From Embleya sp045207655 (lineage in GTDB: Bacteria > Actinomycetota > Actinomycetes > Streptomycetales > Streptomycetaceae): a stretch of DNA of 64,000 bases. The stretch is taken from NCBI RefSeq assembly GCF_045207655.1, contig NZ_CP108785.1, positions 4,588,001 through 4,652,000 on the forward strand, in the 5' to 3' direction. Within the stretch, counting starts at the first letter, position 1, and the number at the start of each line of letters is the position of its first letter. The notes beneath the pieces are model-generated. The model worked only from the letters and a program-made list of their open reading frames with translations, did no database searches and was not told the DNA's origin. Both the position numbers and the translations under genes were made by a program. Positions 34,330-42,875 of the stretch are shown here, in pieces.

Positions 34330-35943
34330 CTACGCGGGGGCGCTGTCCAGGAAGGACAGGCCGGTCGTGGGCAGCGGCCGGAATCCGGTCAGGGCCTTGT
34401 CGTTCCAGGCGGTGGCGAGTTTGCGGTGGAAGACCGGGTAGAGCGGGACCTGCACGGATGCCAGGTCGATCGCCTGCCCCCACAGTTCCTTGCGCTTGAC
34501 CGTGTCGGACTCCGCAGCGGCGGCGTCCAGGAGTGTTTTGGCCTGCTTGCCCTCGGGCGTCTGGGACCACATGTGGCGCTTGTCGGCCCACAGGCCCACG
34601 TACCACCAGCGCATCAGCAGGTCGACGTCGTTGCCGAATACCGAGGGGTCGCCGGGCGCGGCCATGACCTGGTACTCGCCGTTGTCGATCTTGTTCTTGT
34701 ACTGACCGCCGGACTGGCCGATGTCGAGGGTGGTGCGCACGCCGATCCCGTCCCAGCTCTCCTTGATCAGCGGCGCGACGTCCTTGACCCACGCGGTGTC
34801 GGTGAGCACGAGCGTGACGTCGAGTCCGCTCACGCCCGCCTCGGCGAGCAACCGCTTGGCCCGCTCCGGGTCGTATCCGTAGACGCCGGCCGCGCGCCGG
34901 TAGTCGGGATGGCTCTCCTGGAGGAAGCTGCTCGCGGGGGTGGCGTTGCCGAGCAGCCCGGTGGCGATCATCTTGTCCTTGTCCAGCCCCCAGTGCAGTG
35001 CCTGGCGCACCCGCACGTCGTCGAACGGCTTGCGGCGCAGGTTGAACATCAGGAACAGCAGCCCGAAGCTCTGCACCGAGTCGGCCCGGTGGGCCTTCTT
35101 GACCTGGGCGTAGTTGATGTACGGGACGTCCTCGATCACCCGCACCCGGTTGGAGTCGAGGGCGGTCACCCGGGCCGAGGCGTCGGCGAGCAGCAGCCAG
35201 TTCATCCCGGCGGCTCGCGCGGGTTTGGGGCCGTTGTACGCGGTGTGCTCGGCGAAGACGATCCGGTCGTCCTTGGTGGCCGAGACCATGCGGTACGGGC
35301 CCGATCCCACCGGCAGCGCGTCGAAGCGCTGCCGGTCGGCGAGCACGGCGGCCTTGGGCACGATCTTGACGACCGATATGCGCTCGCCGAACAGGGCGAA
35401 CGCGAAGGAGAGCCGGAACTCGACGGTCTTCGTGTCGACCGCCCGCACCTCCCGAAGGAACGGCAGGAACTGACTGATCAGCGAGTTGTTCGCCGGGTCC
35501 AGGATCCGGGTGAAGCTGAACACGACGTCGTCGGCGGTCACCGGGGAGCCGTCGTGGAAGGTCGCGCCCTGACGCAGCGTGACCTGCCAGGTGGTCGCGT
35601 CGATCTGGCGCGGCATCGCGGCGGCCAGTGCCGCGTAGGGGCTGCGGGTGACCGGGTCGAGGTCGACCAGGCCCTCGAAGACGTGCAGGTTGGCGGCGAC
35701 CGGCAGCGCGCCGGAGGCGGTCATCGGGTCGAAGCCGGTGCTCAGGGTGTACGAGAGCCCGGCGTCGATGGTCCCCTTGCCGCTTCCCTTGCCGCCGCCC
35801 TTGTCGGCGTTGCCGGTATTGGTCGACGCGGGGCCGCACGCGGCGAGGGTGCCGGCCAGGGCGGTCGCGGCTCCCAGGGCTCCGGAGAGCCTGAGGAACT
35901 GCCGGCGGTCCAGGGCCCGGGCGGGTGAGCGGGACTCGGCCAC
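34330..35943 (-). CDS. satA: ABC substrate-binding lipoprotein (family 5), putative sialic acid binder
   Basis: 537 residues. A Tat-type start (DRRQFLRLSGALG) leads to a lipobox LAGTLAACG, so it is an exported lipoprotein, possibly folded before export. The body is SBP_bac_5: FEGLVDLDPVTRSPYAALA, WQVTLRQGATFHDGSPVTADDVVFSF, VRQALHWGLDKDKMI. These usually bind peptides or nickel, but in SatA-type systems the same fold binds sialic acid; the operon supports this here. GTG at 35943 has a perfect AGGAGG five bases upstream. First gene of the operon. Confidence 0.88.
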   Translation of the reverse strand: MAESRSPARALDRRQFLRLSGALGAATALAGTLAACGPASTNTGNADKGGGKGSGKGTIDAGLSYTLSTGFDPMTASGALPVAANLHVFEGLVDLDPVTRSPYAALAAAMPRQIDATTWQVTLRQGATFHDGSPVTADDVVFSFTRILDPANNSLISQFLPFLREVRAVDTKTVEFRLSFAFALFGERISVVKIVPKAAVLADRQRFDALPVGSGPYRMVSATKDDRIVFAEHTAYNGPKPARAAGMNWLLLADASARVTALDSNRVRVIEDVPYINYAQVKKAHRADSVQSFGLLFLMFNLRRKPFDDVRVRQALHWGLDKDKMIATGLLGNATPASSFLQESHPDYRRAAGVYGYDPERAKRLLAEAGVSGLDVTLVLTDTAWVKDVAPLIKESWDGIGVRTTLDIGQSGGQYKNKIDNGEYQVMAAPGDPSVFGNDVDLLMRWWYVGLWADKRHMWSQTPEGKQAKTLLDAAAAESDTVKRKELWGQAIDLASVQVPLYPVFHRKLATAWNDKALTGFRPLPTTGLSFLDSAPA

Positions 35944-36010
35944 GACGCCTCCTGTTCGTGTCTGATGTGCCGGGTTTCTCTGTCGGTGCGCGAGAAACGC
36001 GGGAACAACC

Positions 36011-36053
36011 GTAGGACAATGGGACAGCCGACGTGGGATGAGGGACGTCCTAC
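36011..36053. promoter_or_regulatory. Inverted repeat between the sat/nan operon and the GntR gene
   Basis: GTAGGAC at 36011-36017 is matched by GTCCTAC at 36047-36053, with a further GGACGTCC palindrome at 36043-36050. It lies about 70 bases upstream of the satA start and is the best candidate GntR operator in the divergent region. Confidence 0.5.
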
Positions 36054-36205
36054 GTCTAAGCTGGGGGTGACAGTAGGAGGTCATCCGCGACGCGGTCAAG
36101 GGTTCGTCCCGATCACGCGCGGTGACGGCGCCGGGCGGCACGCGGCCGTGTGGCGGTGGATACGGTGACTTCCGCAACGGCGGACACCCGGCGATGGGGG
36201 ACACG

Positions 36206-36910
36206 ATGACGGTGCGCGGCAAGCGCAAGAACGGCGTACAGGAGCAGATCAAGGAACTGATCCTGGAGCGCGGGCTGAGCGCGGGGGACTCCATGCCCAC
36301 CGAGACCGAGCTGATGGAACTCCTGGGGATCAGCCGAAACTCCGTGCGCGAGGCGCTCAAGGCCCTCCAAGCGGTCGGCATCGTGGAGATCCGGCACGGC
36401 TTCGGCACCTACGTCGGACGCATGTCGCTCGGCGCGCTCGTCGACGAGTTGTCCTTCCACGGCCGCCTGGCGCCGACGGGAGACAGCCGCAGCATCACCG
36501 AACTGATCGAGGTGCGCCAGGCCCTCGAATCCGGTCTGATCGGACAGGTCGTCGAGATCGCCGACGCCGGGGACCTCGCGGACCTGCGCGCGGTCGCCGA
36601 GCGCATGGCCCGGGAGGCGGAGGCGGGCGAGGTCTCGCCTCTGACGGATCGGCAGTTCCACGAGACGCTGTACCGACCGCTCGGCAACGACCTGATGCTG
36701 CGCCTGCTCGCCGCGTTCTGGGACGCCTACGACCGGCTCGCCGCCGACCTGCCGCCGATCGGCGAGTCGGCGCCCGACGTCGCGGCCCAGCACCGCGAGG
36801 TGTACGAGGCGGTAGCGTCCCGCGACGCCGAGCGAGCGCGCCGAGCGGTCACGGTGCACTTCACCGGCATCCGCAACCGCGCACCCGGTGGAGGCCCCAC
36901 GATCCCGTGA
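36206..36910 (+). CDS. GntR family regulator, FadR subfamily (NanR-like)
   Basis: 234 residues. The winged helix is QEQIKELILERGLSAGDSM, PTETELMELLGISRNSVREA, LKALQAVGIVEIRHGFGTYV; the C-terminal FCD domain carries the usual His/Asp ligands (DRQFHETLYRPLGN and AAQHREVYEAV), typical of FadR-type effectors sensed with a bound metal. The ATG at 36206 has GGGGGA upstream; 36194 is an alternative. Divergent from the sialic acid operon, so it most likely represses it until sialic acid or ManNAc-6-P is present. Confidence 0.88.
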   Translation: MTVRGKRKNGVQEQIKELILERGLSAGDSMPTETELMELLGISRNSVREALKALQAVGIVEIRHGFGTYVGRMSLGALVDELSFHGRLAPTGDSRSITELIEVRQALESGLIGQVVEIADAGDLADLRAVAERMAREAEAGEVSPLTDRQFHETLYRPLGNDLMLRLLAAFWDAYDRLAADLPPIGESAPDVAAQHREVYEAVASRDAERARRAVTVHFTGIRNRAPGGGPTIP

Positions 36911-37617
36911 CGCCTGGCCCGGCGGACCCCATCGCGTCCGACGAGGGCCGCGACGGAATCGCCGCGACCGGATCGCCGCGCCCGCGGGCCCCGGCCCGCT
37001 CCGAGATCGACCCGGACCGCCTTGTTGCCGAGGCGGCCTGTCGCGGACGTCGCCTCCGCCCGCGGCCTCACCGCAGACGCGCGCCCACGGCCGAGATGCG
37101 CCCCTGTGGGGCTTTCGGAACCGCGGGCCCGGACGGGGATCGGGTGGGTGGTCGCCGAGACGTGGTGCCGATATCGCTGTGGACGTCCCCATGGAGGAGA
37201 CGCCTCGTCTCGGACACCGTCGCCCTGGAAACTTTCGGGAGTGTTGCGCCCGTCTTTCTTGATCACGGCATCATCGCGGGTCGCTCTCCCTTCGGCGAGA
37301 GGCGTTTTGCGACTCCATGCCGGGCCCGGGGCGGGGATCCCGCTCCGAATACCTCCCGGAATTCTCGATTTCTGCGCACCACCGGTCGGAACACCGCTGA
37401 TCAGAGGCAGTCCCTGCCGACACGACCCGCCCGGAAGGCTCGTGCGCACCTTATGGCCGGAAACCGGGGGTCGTCGTATTCCGGCCCGCACGGGTGGCTT
37501 TTCTCTTTTTCGCGGATTTTTCCATCGTGACCGATCAAGGTGCGTCCTGTCCTATTGTCGGGTGCTCCTTGGTCACTCAGGGATATCAAGCGAACACGCC
37601 GAGAGGACTGGTGTGAA
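36911..37617. other. 707-base intergenic region
   Basis: No convincing gene. The final 100 bases are AT-richer (ttctctttttcgcggattttt) and should contain the promoter of the repeat protein gene. GC content otherwise as surroundings. Confidence 0.35.
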
Positions 37618-38226
37618 TTGAACAGCGAATTGCGTCGACTGTGGAGTCGCGCGACGATGGCGGCCATCCGGGACAGGGCCGCCGCGATCGTGGGAGCGGT
37701 CGCTCTGTTGGCGGCCGTGGTGCTCACCGGCGCGGTCACGGGTACGGCCGCCGCCGCAACCGAGGCGGCGCCCGCCGCGCGCGTGGGCGGGTGGACCTGC
37801 CCGGGTGAGCCGGTGCCTGCCGGGTATGTCATCACCGCGTTCGACCGCAACGGCTGCGGCGGACGGGGAGCTTGGTTGCAGCAGCCCGTTCGCGACGGCA
37901 TCTGGACCTGTTCGGGCTCACCCATCGTGTCGGGGTATGTCATCGCCGGGTACGACCGCAACGGCTGCAGCGGCATCGGTGCCTGGTACCACCGACTCGC
38001 GCGGGACGGCATCTGGACCTGTTCGGGCTCACCCATCGTGTCCGGCTACGTCGTGACCGGGTACGACCGCAACGGCTGCAACGGCATCGGCGCCTGGTAC
38101 CACCAACTCGTCCGCAACGGCATCTGGACCTGCCCCGGCTCGCCCATCCCGGCCGGCTACCGCAGCACCACGTACAGCGCGAGCGGATGCAACGGACTCG
38201 GCGCCTGGTTGACCGTGCGCGCCTGA
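37618..38226 (+). CDS. Secreted Cys/Trp repeat protein, novel
   Basis: About 202 residues. A basic start, a hydrophobic core (IVGAVALLAAVVLTGAVTG) and AAAATEA give a Sec signal peptide. The mature protein is just four tandem 37-residue units of pattern G-x-WTC-x-G-x-P-(10 residues)-YDRNGC-x-G-x-GAW; each has two Cys, one after WT and one in NGC, so one disulfide per unit is likely. The last unit is partial and diverged. I do not recognise the repeat; it could be a small adhesin, inhibitor or lectin-like domain. I take the TTG at 37618 (GAGAGGA upstream); the ATG at 37657 is the alternative. Stands alone. Confidence 0.72.
   Translation: MNSELRRLWSRATMAAIRDRAAAIVGAVALLAAVVLTGAVTGTAAAATEAAPAARVGGWTCPGEPVPAGYVITAFDRNGCGGRGAWLQQPVRDGIWTCSGSPIVSGYVIAGYDRNGCSGIGAWYHRLARDGIWTCSGSPIVSGYVVTGYDRNGCNGIGAWYHQLVRNGIWTCPGSPIPAGYRSTTYSASGCNGLGAWLTVRA
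37786..38223 (+). repeat. Four tandem 111-bp coding repeats
   Basis: Units at 37786-37896, 37897-38007, 38008-38118 and 38119-38223 (last one shorter). Units 2 and 3 are nearly identical at DNA level over ggcatctggacctgttcggg and the bases after it, so duplication is recent or homogenised by recombination. Confidence 0.85.
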
Positions 38227-38570
38227 CGGTCGCCGCGTAACGCCGGGGTGCCGCGCGGCTCCCGTCGGCCGGCAGCCGCCTGTGGATTCCCACGGCGCGA
38301 CCGCCGCGGGCCGACCACCCGGACCCACGGTCGGACACCGGGAGGCGCGCGGCACCGCGCCGTGGTTCCGCGCCTCGCATACGCCGGGTGCGAACTCCGG
38401 CGTCGTGAGCCCGTGTTCGGCGGGCCGCGGCGGGGACCCGGCTCGGGGCCGGCGGGGCGTGTGCCTGCCCGCGCCGCCCCGGGCCTCGGTCTCCTTGAAT
38501 GGCAGGGCCAGGGACTCGGGGGCAGCATGGGACGGGTGGGCGCAGTCCCCACCTGGCCCCGTTACATCGA

Positions 38571-38609
38571 GACGGCCGGCAGCCGGGCGTGCCCGGGAAG
38601 GACGCCGTC
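38571..38609 (+). promoter_or_regulatory. Structured 5' leader overlapping the ribosome binding site of the ureohydrolase gene
   Basis: GACGGC at 38571-38576 can pair with GCCGTC at 38604-38609, the six bases just before the ATG, enclosing an inner CCGGGC/GCCCGG hairpin and the GGGAAGGAC ribosome binding site. It could control start access. I compared it with the guanidine-III riboswitch pattern from memory: the CCCGG-n-AGGAC part is similar but the pseudoknot partner is in the wrong place, so I do not call it that. Confidence 0.35.
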
Positions 38610-39863
38610 ATGGACCGTCAACGCGCGTACAACGAGCGCCATCACCGCAATCCACTGCGGCCCAACCCGCCGAAAACCGCCACTGAGGGCACCGGAGCGT
38701 CCACGGAGCGTGCGGCCCTGTCGGGGATGCGCGCCCGGCGGCGGTTGAAGGACGTGCCCGAGGTGAAGCGGCGCGAACTGGTCGAGCGCTCCCTGGACCT
38801 GGGGCTGGAGGCCGCGCGGTCCGTCAAGGACCGGAACATCTCGCTGTTCTCACGGGGGCTCGACCCGATGTTCGCCGGTATCCCGACGTTCCTGAAGTCC
38901 CCGTACGTCGAGGACATTCGCGACATCGGCCGCTACGACGTGGCCGTGGTGGGCGCACCGTTCGACATGGGCACCACCTACCGCTCCGGTGCCCGCTTCG
39001 GGCCGCAGGCCGTGCGCCGCATCTCGGCGCTGTACGACTCGTACAGCCCCGACCTGGGCATGGACCTGTTGGAGGAGATCACCATCGGCGACGCCGGCGA
39101 CATCTTCGTCATCCCCGCCAACATCGAGAAGACCTTCGACCAGGTCGACCTGGGCGTGTCCCACATCCTCGACGCGGGCGCGTTCCCGGTGATCATCGGC
39201 GGCGACCACAGCATCGGCTACCCCGACGCGAAGGCCATCGCCAAGCACGTCGACGGCAGGCTCGGCATCATCCACTTCGATCGGCACATCGACACCGCCA
39301 TCACCACCATGGACGAGCGGATGCACACCACCCACTGGTCGCACGCCACCGACCTGCCGAACGTACCGGCGTCGAACCTGGTCCAGATAGGCATCGGCGG
39401 GTGGATCGGCAACCACTCCGGCGTCCAGGTCGCCGAGGAACGCGACACGACGGTCATCACCATGTTCGATGTCGAGGAACTCGGCGTCGACCGTGTCATG
39501 GAGATCGCCCTGGAGATCGCGTGGAAGGACGCGGACGCGGTCTATCTCTCCTTCGACATCGACGTGGTCGACCCCGGCTGCGCCCCCGGCACCGGCACAC
39601 CCGAACCCGGCGGCATGTCGCCGCGCGAAGCGCTCAAGGCGGTGCGGATGGTGGCGCAGGAGGGCCTGGTCGGCATGGACCTCGTGGAGATCGCCCCGCC
39701 GTACGACGTTGCCGACACCACGTCGCAGCTCGGTGCCCGCGTCGTCATGGACACTCTCGCCACACTCGTCGAGAACGGACACCTGGGCACCCGACTCACC
39801 GCCGAGCAACGCGCCGGGGCCGAAGCCGACCGAGACCGCGACGCCGGCCTGGAGACGCCGTAA
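38610..39863 (+). CDS. gdmH: Ureohydrolase, probable guanidine hydrolase (agmatinase family)
   Basis: 417 residues. All six binuclear-metal ligands of the arginase fold are present: His200 (GGDHS), Asp224, His226 and Asp228 (FDRHIDT), Asp316 and Asp318 (SFDIDVVDP). The Asp-Arg-His-x-Asp form instead of DAHxD, with the following DERMHTTHWSHATDLPN and LVQIGIGGW, matches what I recall of Sll1077/GdmH, the nickel-dependent guanidine hydrolase of cyanobacteria, rather than true agmatinases. A long N-terminal extension (about 80 residues) also fits. No nickel chaperone or transporter is adjacent. The ATG has GGGAAGGAC upstream within a foldable leader. Confidence 0.75.
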   Translation: MDRQRAYNERHHRNPLRPNPPKTATEGTGASTERAALSGMRARRRLKDVPEVKRRELVERSLDLGLEAARSVKDRNISLFSRGLDPMFAGIPTFLKSPYVEDIRDIGRYDVAVVGAPFDMGTTYRSGARFGPQAVRRISALYDSYSPDLGMDLLEEITIGDAGDIFVIPANIEKTFDQVDLGVSHILDAGAFPVIIGGDHSIGYPDAKAIAKHVDGRLGIIHFDRHIDTAITTMDERMHTTHWSHATDLPNVPASNLVQIGIGGWIGNHSGVQVAEERDTTVITMFDVEELGVDRVMEIALEIAWKDADAVYLSFDIDVVDPGCAPGTGTPEPGGMSPREALKAVRMVAQEGLVGMDLVEIAPPYDVADTTSQLGARVVMDTLATLVENGHLGTRLTAEQRAGAEADRDRDAGLETP

Positions 39864-39906
39864 CGACGTGGGCGTCCGGGACCCGTGATGAGGTTGTGGG
39901 TGGGGA

Positions 39907-40437
39907 TCAGGTGACGAGCCAGGCCTGGTTGGTCTTGCCGTTGCACGGCGCGGTGTGGATCCTGTCGCTGCCGGGGTCGTTGGCGAGGCAGTAGGTCTGC
40001 GCGTAGCCGAGCTTGATCGTGGCGTTGCGATCCCCGAGCTTCGACACGAGCCAGGCCTGGTTGACCGCATCGTTGCAGGGCTCGGTGCGGACCGTGCTCG
40101 TGCCGGTGACGTTGGCGAGGCAATACCCCTGCGCGTAGCCGAGCCTGATCGTGGCGTTGCGGTCGCCTGCCTTCGAGACGAGCCAGTTCTGGTTCGTGGT
40201 ACCGGGGCAGGGGGCGGTGTGGACCTTGTCGGTGCCGGTGTCGTTGATCAGGCAATACGCCTGTGCGTAGCCGAGCTTGATGGTGCCGTTCTTGTCGGTG
40301 GTTCCGGTGGTTCCGGCCGAGGCACCGTGGGTGAGAGGGACGAGGGTGAGGGCGAGGGCGGCCAGTGCGGTTCCGGTGGTGCGAGCCCTGGAACGGACGG
40401 GGATGCGGAGTGTACGGACGTGGATGGCGGTGGGCAT
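39907..40437 (-). CDS. Secreted beta-trefoil (ricin-B-like) repeat protein
   Basis: 176 residues. A signal peptide (ALAALALTLVPLTHGASAG) is followed by three repeats of about 44 residues, each with pattern IKLGYAQ-x-YCL-x-N-x-(T/P)G-x-(D/T) ... PC ... NQ-x-WLV. Three repeats ending in Q-x-W are the hallmark of ricin-type beta-trefoil lectin domains; two Cys per repeat suggest a disulfide in each lobe. The whole mature protein is this one domain, so it is a free lectin-like protein rather than a module of an enzyme. Good GGAG before the ATG. Convergent with the ureohydrolase gene. Confidence 0.78.
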   Translation of the reverse strand: MPTAIHVRTLRIPVRSRARTTGTALAALALTLVPLTHGASAGTTGTTDKNGTIKLGYAQAYCLINDTGTDKVHTAPCPGTTNQNWLVSKAGDRNATIRLGYAQGYCLANVTGTSTVRTEPCNDAVNQAWLVSKLGDRNATIKLGYAQTYCLANDPGSDRIHTAPCNGKTNQAWLVT

Positions 40438-40474
40438 GGTGACTCCGTAGGTCGTGAGGTGGCCTGAACGGCAC

Positions 40475-41470
40475 TCAGGTCGTGGGCAGGCCGGGTCGGG
40501 GAGCGGGTACGTGTGCGGGGAGCGCCGGCCGGTCGAGGTAGGGGGCGAGGAGGCCGGCGTGGTGGCGTTCCAGGAGGCGTTCGTGTTCGGCCGTGAAGTG
40601 TTCCCGCCAGGCGCCCACCATGAGGTCGGGGTCCCGGGCCGGTGGGGTGGACAGGTCGGGGAGGTCGGTGGCGTCGGGTCGGCCGAGGGCGTTCAGCAGA
40701 ACGGTCAGAACTTGGTCGCGGGCCCCGGCGGTACCGCCGTTGGCGGGGCCGGCGAGTTGTTCGTGGGCGATCACGCAGACCCGCGGGTGGCGCCGGAGCC
40801 ACTGGCCGTGGCGGCCCTCGGCCATGCCGGGGAAGCAGGGATCGGTCAGGGCGAGGGTGATCCGGGCGTCCATGGTGGGCAGCGAGGTGAGGATGTCGCG
40901 GTAGACGAGGTGTTCGGGCAGGGTGCCGACGCGGTCCGCAGGGCCGGTGAGCAGTCGGATCTGGCTGATGACGCGGTCGCGGATGTCGCGCTGGTGCAAG
41001 ACGATCGGCGGCCCGCCGCCGCCGTGCCAGGTGCGCAGCAGGTCGGCGTCGGCCCTGCTCAGGTCCAGGCCGGTGACGTACCAGGCGTTGCGGCCGGGCA
41101 ACAGGTGGTGCAGGGGGGTTTCGAGGTGGTGGGCGAGGCGGTGTTCGAGCGTCGGGTGCACGGGCGAGGCGTGGGTGACCGGTTGACCGAGGCGTGTCCA
41201 CCACACCCGCCACAGGGCGGTGATCGCGGTTCGGAACGCACCTTGTAGCTCGGCGTGTTCGCCCCGCAGGAGTCGCACGCTCGCTTCGCGGCCGTAGGCG
41301 GCGCGGAGGAGGGGTTCGACTTCGCCGGGGCCGGGCCCGGTAGCGGGGGTGTCACCGGCGTCGCTCATCGTGCCGTGCGGGGTATAGCCGAGGGCGTTGG
41401 TGATCCGCAGTGGCAGTGTCGTTCCGCTTCCGAGTGGCGAGACGACGATGATGTGCGGCGGCAGGGTCAT
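40475..41470 (-). CDS. Sulfotransferase family protein
   Basis: 331 residues beginning LPPHIIVVSPLGSGTTLPLR, where PLGSGTT sits at the position of the PAPS 5'-phosphosulfate loop (PKSGTT type). VVLHQRDIRDRVISQIRLL (from PPIVLHQRDIRDRVIS) resembles the 3'-phosphate-binding R-x-x-x-D-x-x-x-S strand-helix. Substrate unknown. The ATG at 41470 has GGGAGA upstream, so it can be made alone, but the same reading frame stays open for another 300 codons upstream through a TPR-like region, so it may be the C-terminal part of a longer protein. Confidence 0.7.
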   Translation of the reverse strand: MTLPPHIIVVSPLGSGTTLPLRITNALGYTPHGTMSDAGDTPATGPGPGEVEPLLRAAYGREASVRLLRGEHAELQGAFRTAITALWRVWWTRLGQPVTHASPVHPTLEHRLAHHLETPLHHLLPGRNAWYVTGLDLSRADADLLRTWHGGGGPPIVLHQRDIRDRVISQIRLLTGPADRVGTLPEHLVYRDILTSLPTMDARITLALTDPCFPGMAEGRHGQWLRRHPRVCVIAHEQLAGPANGGTAGARDQVLTVLLNALGRPDATDLPDLSTPPARDPDLMVGAWREHFTAEHERLLERHHAGLLAPYLDRPALPAHVPAPRPGLPTT

Positions 41471-42875
41471 GAGACGTCTCCCGGGGAGCGAGAAGGCGAG
41501 GGCACCGACGGGCGGGGCCGGGTACGGTCGGACGGCGCCGTCGGCGGCGTGGTCGGGGCGCTCGGGCGAGGTGGGGCGGGCCGCCGGGACGGGGCTCGGG
41601 GCGGCCGCGATGCTCGAGCGCTCGGTCGGCGGCCGGGTCGCGGGGGCGAGGAGGTGGTCCTCGTACGCGTGGTGGCGGCGGGCGGTCCGGCGACGGTCCA
41701 GCAGTTGTGCGGCGCGGGTGTGTTCACCGGTGTCGACCAGGGCTCGGGCGAGGGTGTCCTGGACGATCTCGCGTTCGACGCGGACCCCGCCGATCCGTTC
41801 CACGTGTTCGCCCAGGCCGGTCAGCAGGTCCACCGCAGCCTGCGGGTGGCCGGCGACGACCTCGGCCAACGCGCGCACCACGGGGGCCAACACCTCGCGG
41901 AAGTCCGGGCGTTGGTCGTCGGCGGCGCGGGCGGCCAGGGCGTACAGGTCGTCGCCGGCGGCCTCGACGGCCAGGGCCAGCGCCAGGTTGAAGGTGTGGA
42001 AGACCTCCGCCGTGCCACCGGGCGCCGCCGGCAGCGCACGCACATGCTCGAGATCGCATCGTCCGGCCGGGGCCTGCCCGGCGCGCAGCAGGCGCCAGTT
42101 CGTGGCGGACCTCATCCCCACATCCGCGCGATCCAGCGCCTCGTCGGCGCGTCGGCGCGCCTGGGCGAAGTCGCCGCAGGCCAGGGCTTGCAGGGCAGCG
42201 TGCCAATTCAGGTGTCGGGTCTGCGGCGCCGACGGATCCTCGGCCAGCCATCGGTCGAGGAAGGCGATCGCGTTCGGGCCCGCACCCGGTTCCTGTTTCC
42301 GCGTGGGCCCGGGCGTGCACGGCGACCCCGGAGCGGGGGTACAGGACCAGAGCGTGTCGGGCCAATGCATGGGCCTCGCCCACGCGGCCCCGTTCCACTG
42401 CGCTCCATGCCGCGAGACTCGTCCAGAACCAGTTCTCGCCGCCCGCCAGTTCGTGATGCCGGTCGATCAGGGCGTCACCGAGCGCGCGGTGACGGCGGTT
42501 CTCGCTCGCGGCGAACGCGTCGATCATCAGCGCGGCGACCTCGTCGCCCGGCCATCGGGCAAAGTGGGTGATCAGGTGGTCTGCGGTCATCGCGTACTGG
42601 CGATGGGTGTGCAGGAACACCGCATGGACCAGACTCGCCGAACGCGCGTCGCTGCTCCGCGCGTCCTCATGGGCCGGCGAGAGTTCCGACTTCAACGCCT
42701 GATCGGTGAGGTCGTCCGCGGTCGCCAGGACCAGCAACGCTCGCGCCACCCCCAGACGCGGCTGCTCGACGACCCACGCTTGGAGCAGTGACCGGGCCTT
42801 GCCGCTCAACGCGGCCAGCTCCCGCACCGGCGCGTCCTCCAGCGAGACACTCGTGGAAGCGGCCCGCGCCGACAT
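41471..42875 (-). pseudogene. TPR-like helical protein, frameshifted
   Basis: From the ATG at 42875 one frame runs MSARAASTSVSLEDAPVREL to AHALARHALVLYPRSG and HARAHAETG (near 42300), then becomes nonsense; a neighbouring frame takes over with AGPNAIAFLDRWLAEDPSA, HLNWHAALQALACGDFAQ and continues to 41471. Together they look like the TPR-38-like proteins of actinomycetes (pattern HVAHVxxETGxxxxGxxFLDxWL). The shift is near 42288-42300, in cggttcctgtttcc. After repair the frame has no stop before the sulfotransferase, so the original may have been one roughly 800-residue TPR-sulfotransferase protein. Could also be an assembly error. Confidence 0.65.

Noticed and set aside
38571..38609. Guanidine-III (ykkC-III) riboswitch before the ureohydrolase gene
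   Set aside because: The CCCGG-n-AGGAC part is suggestive, but the strand that should pair in the pseudoknot loop is located before the first helix, so the fold does not match.
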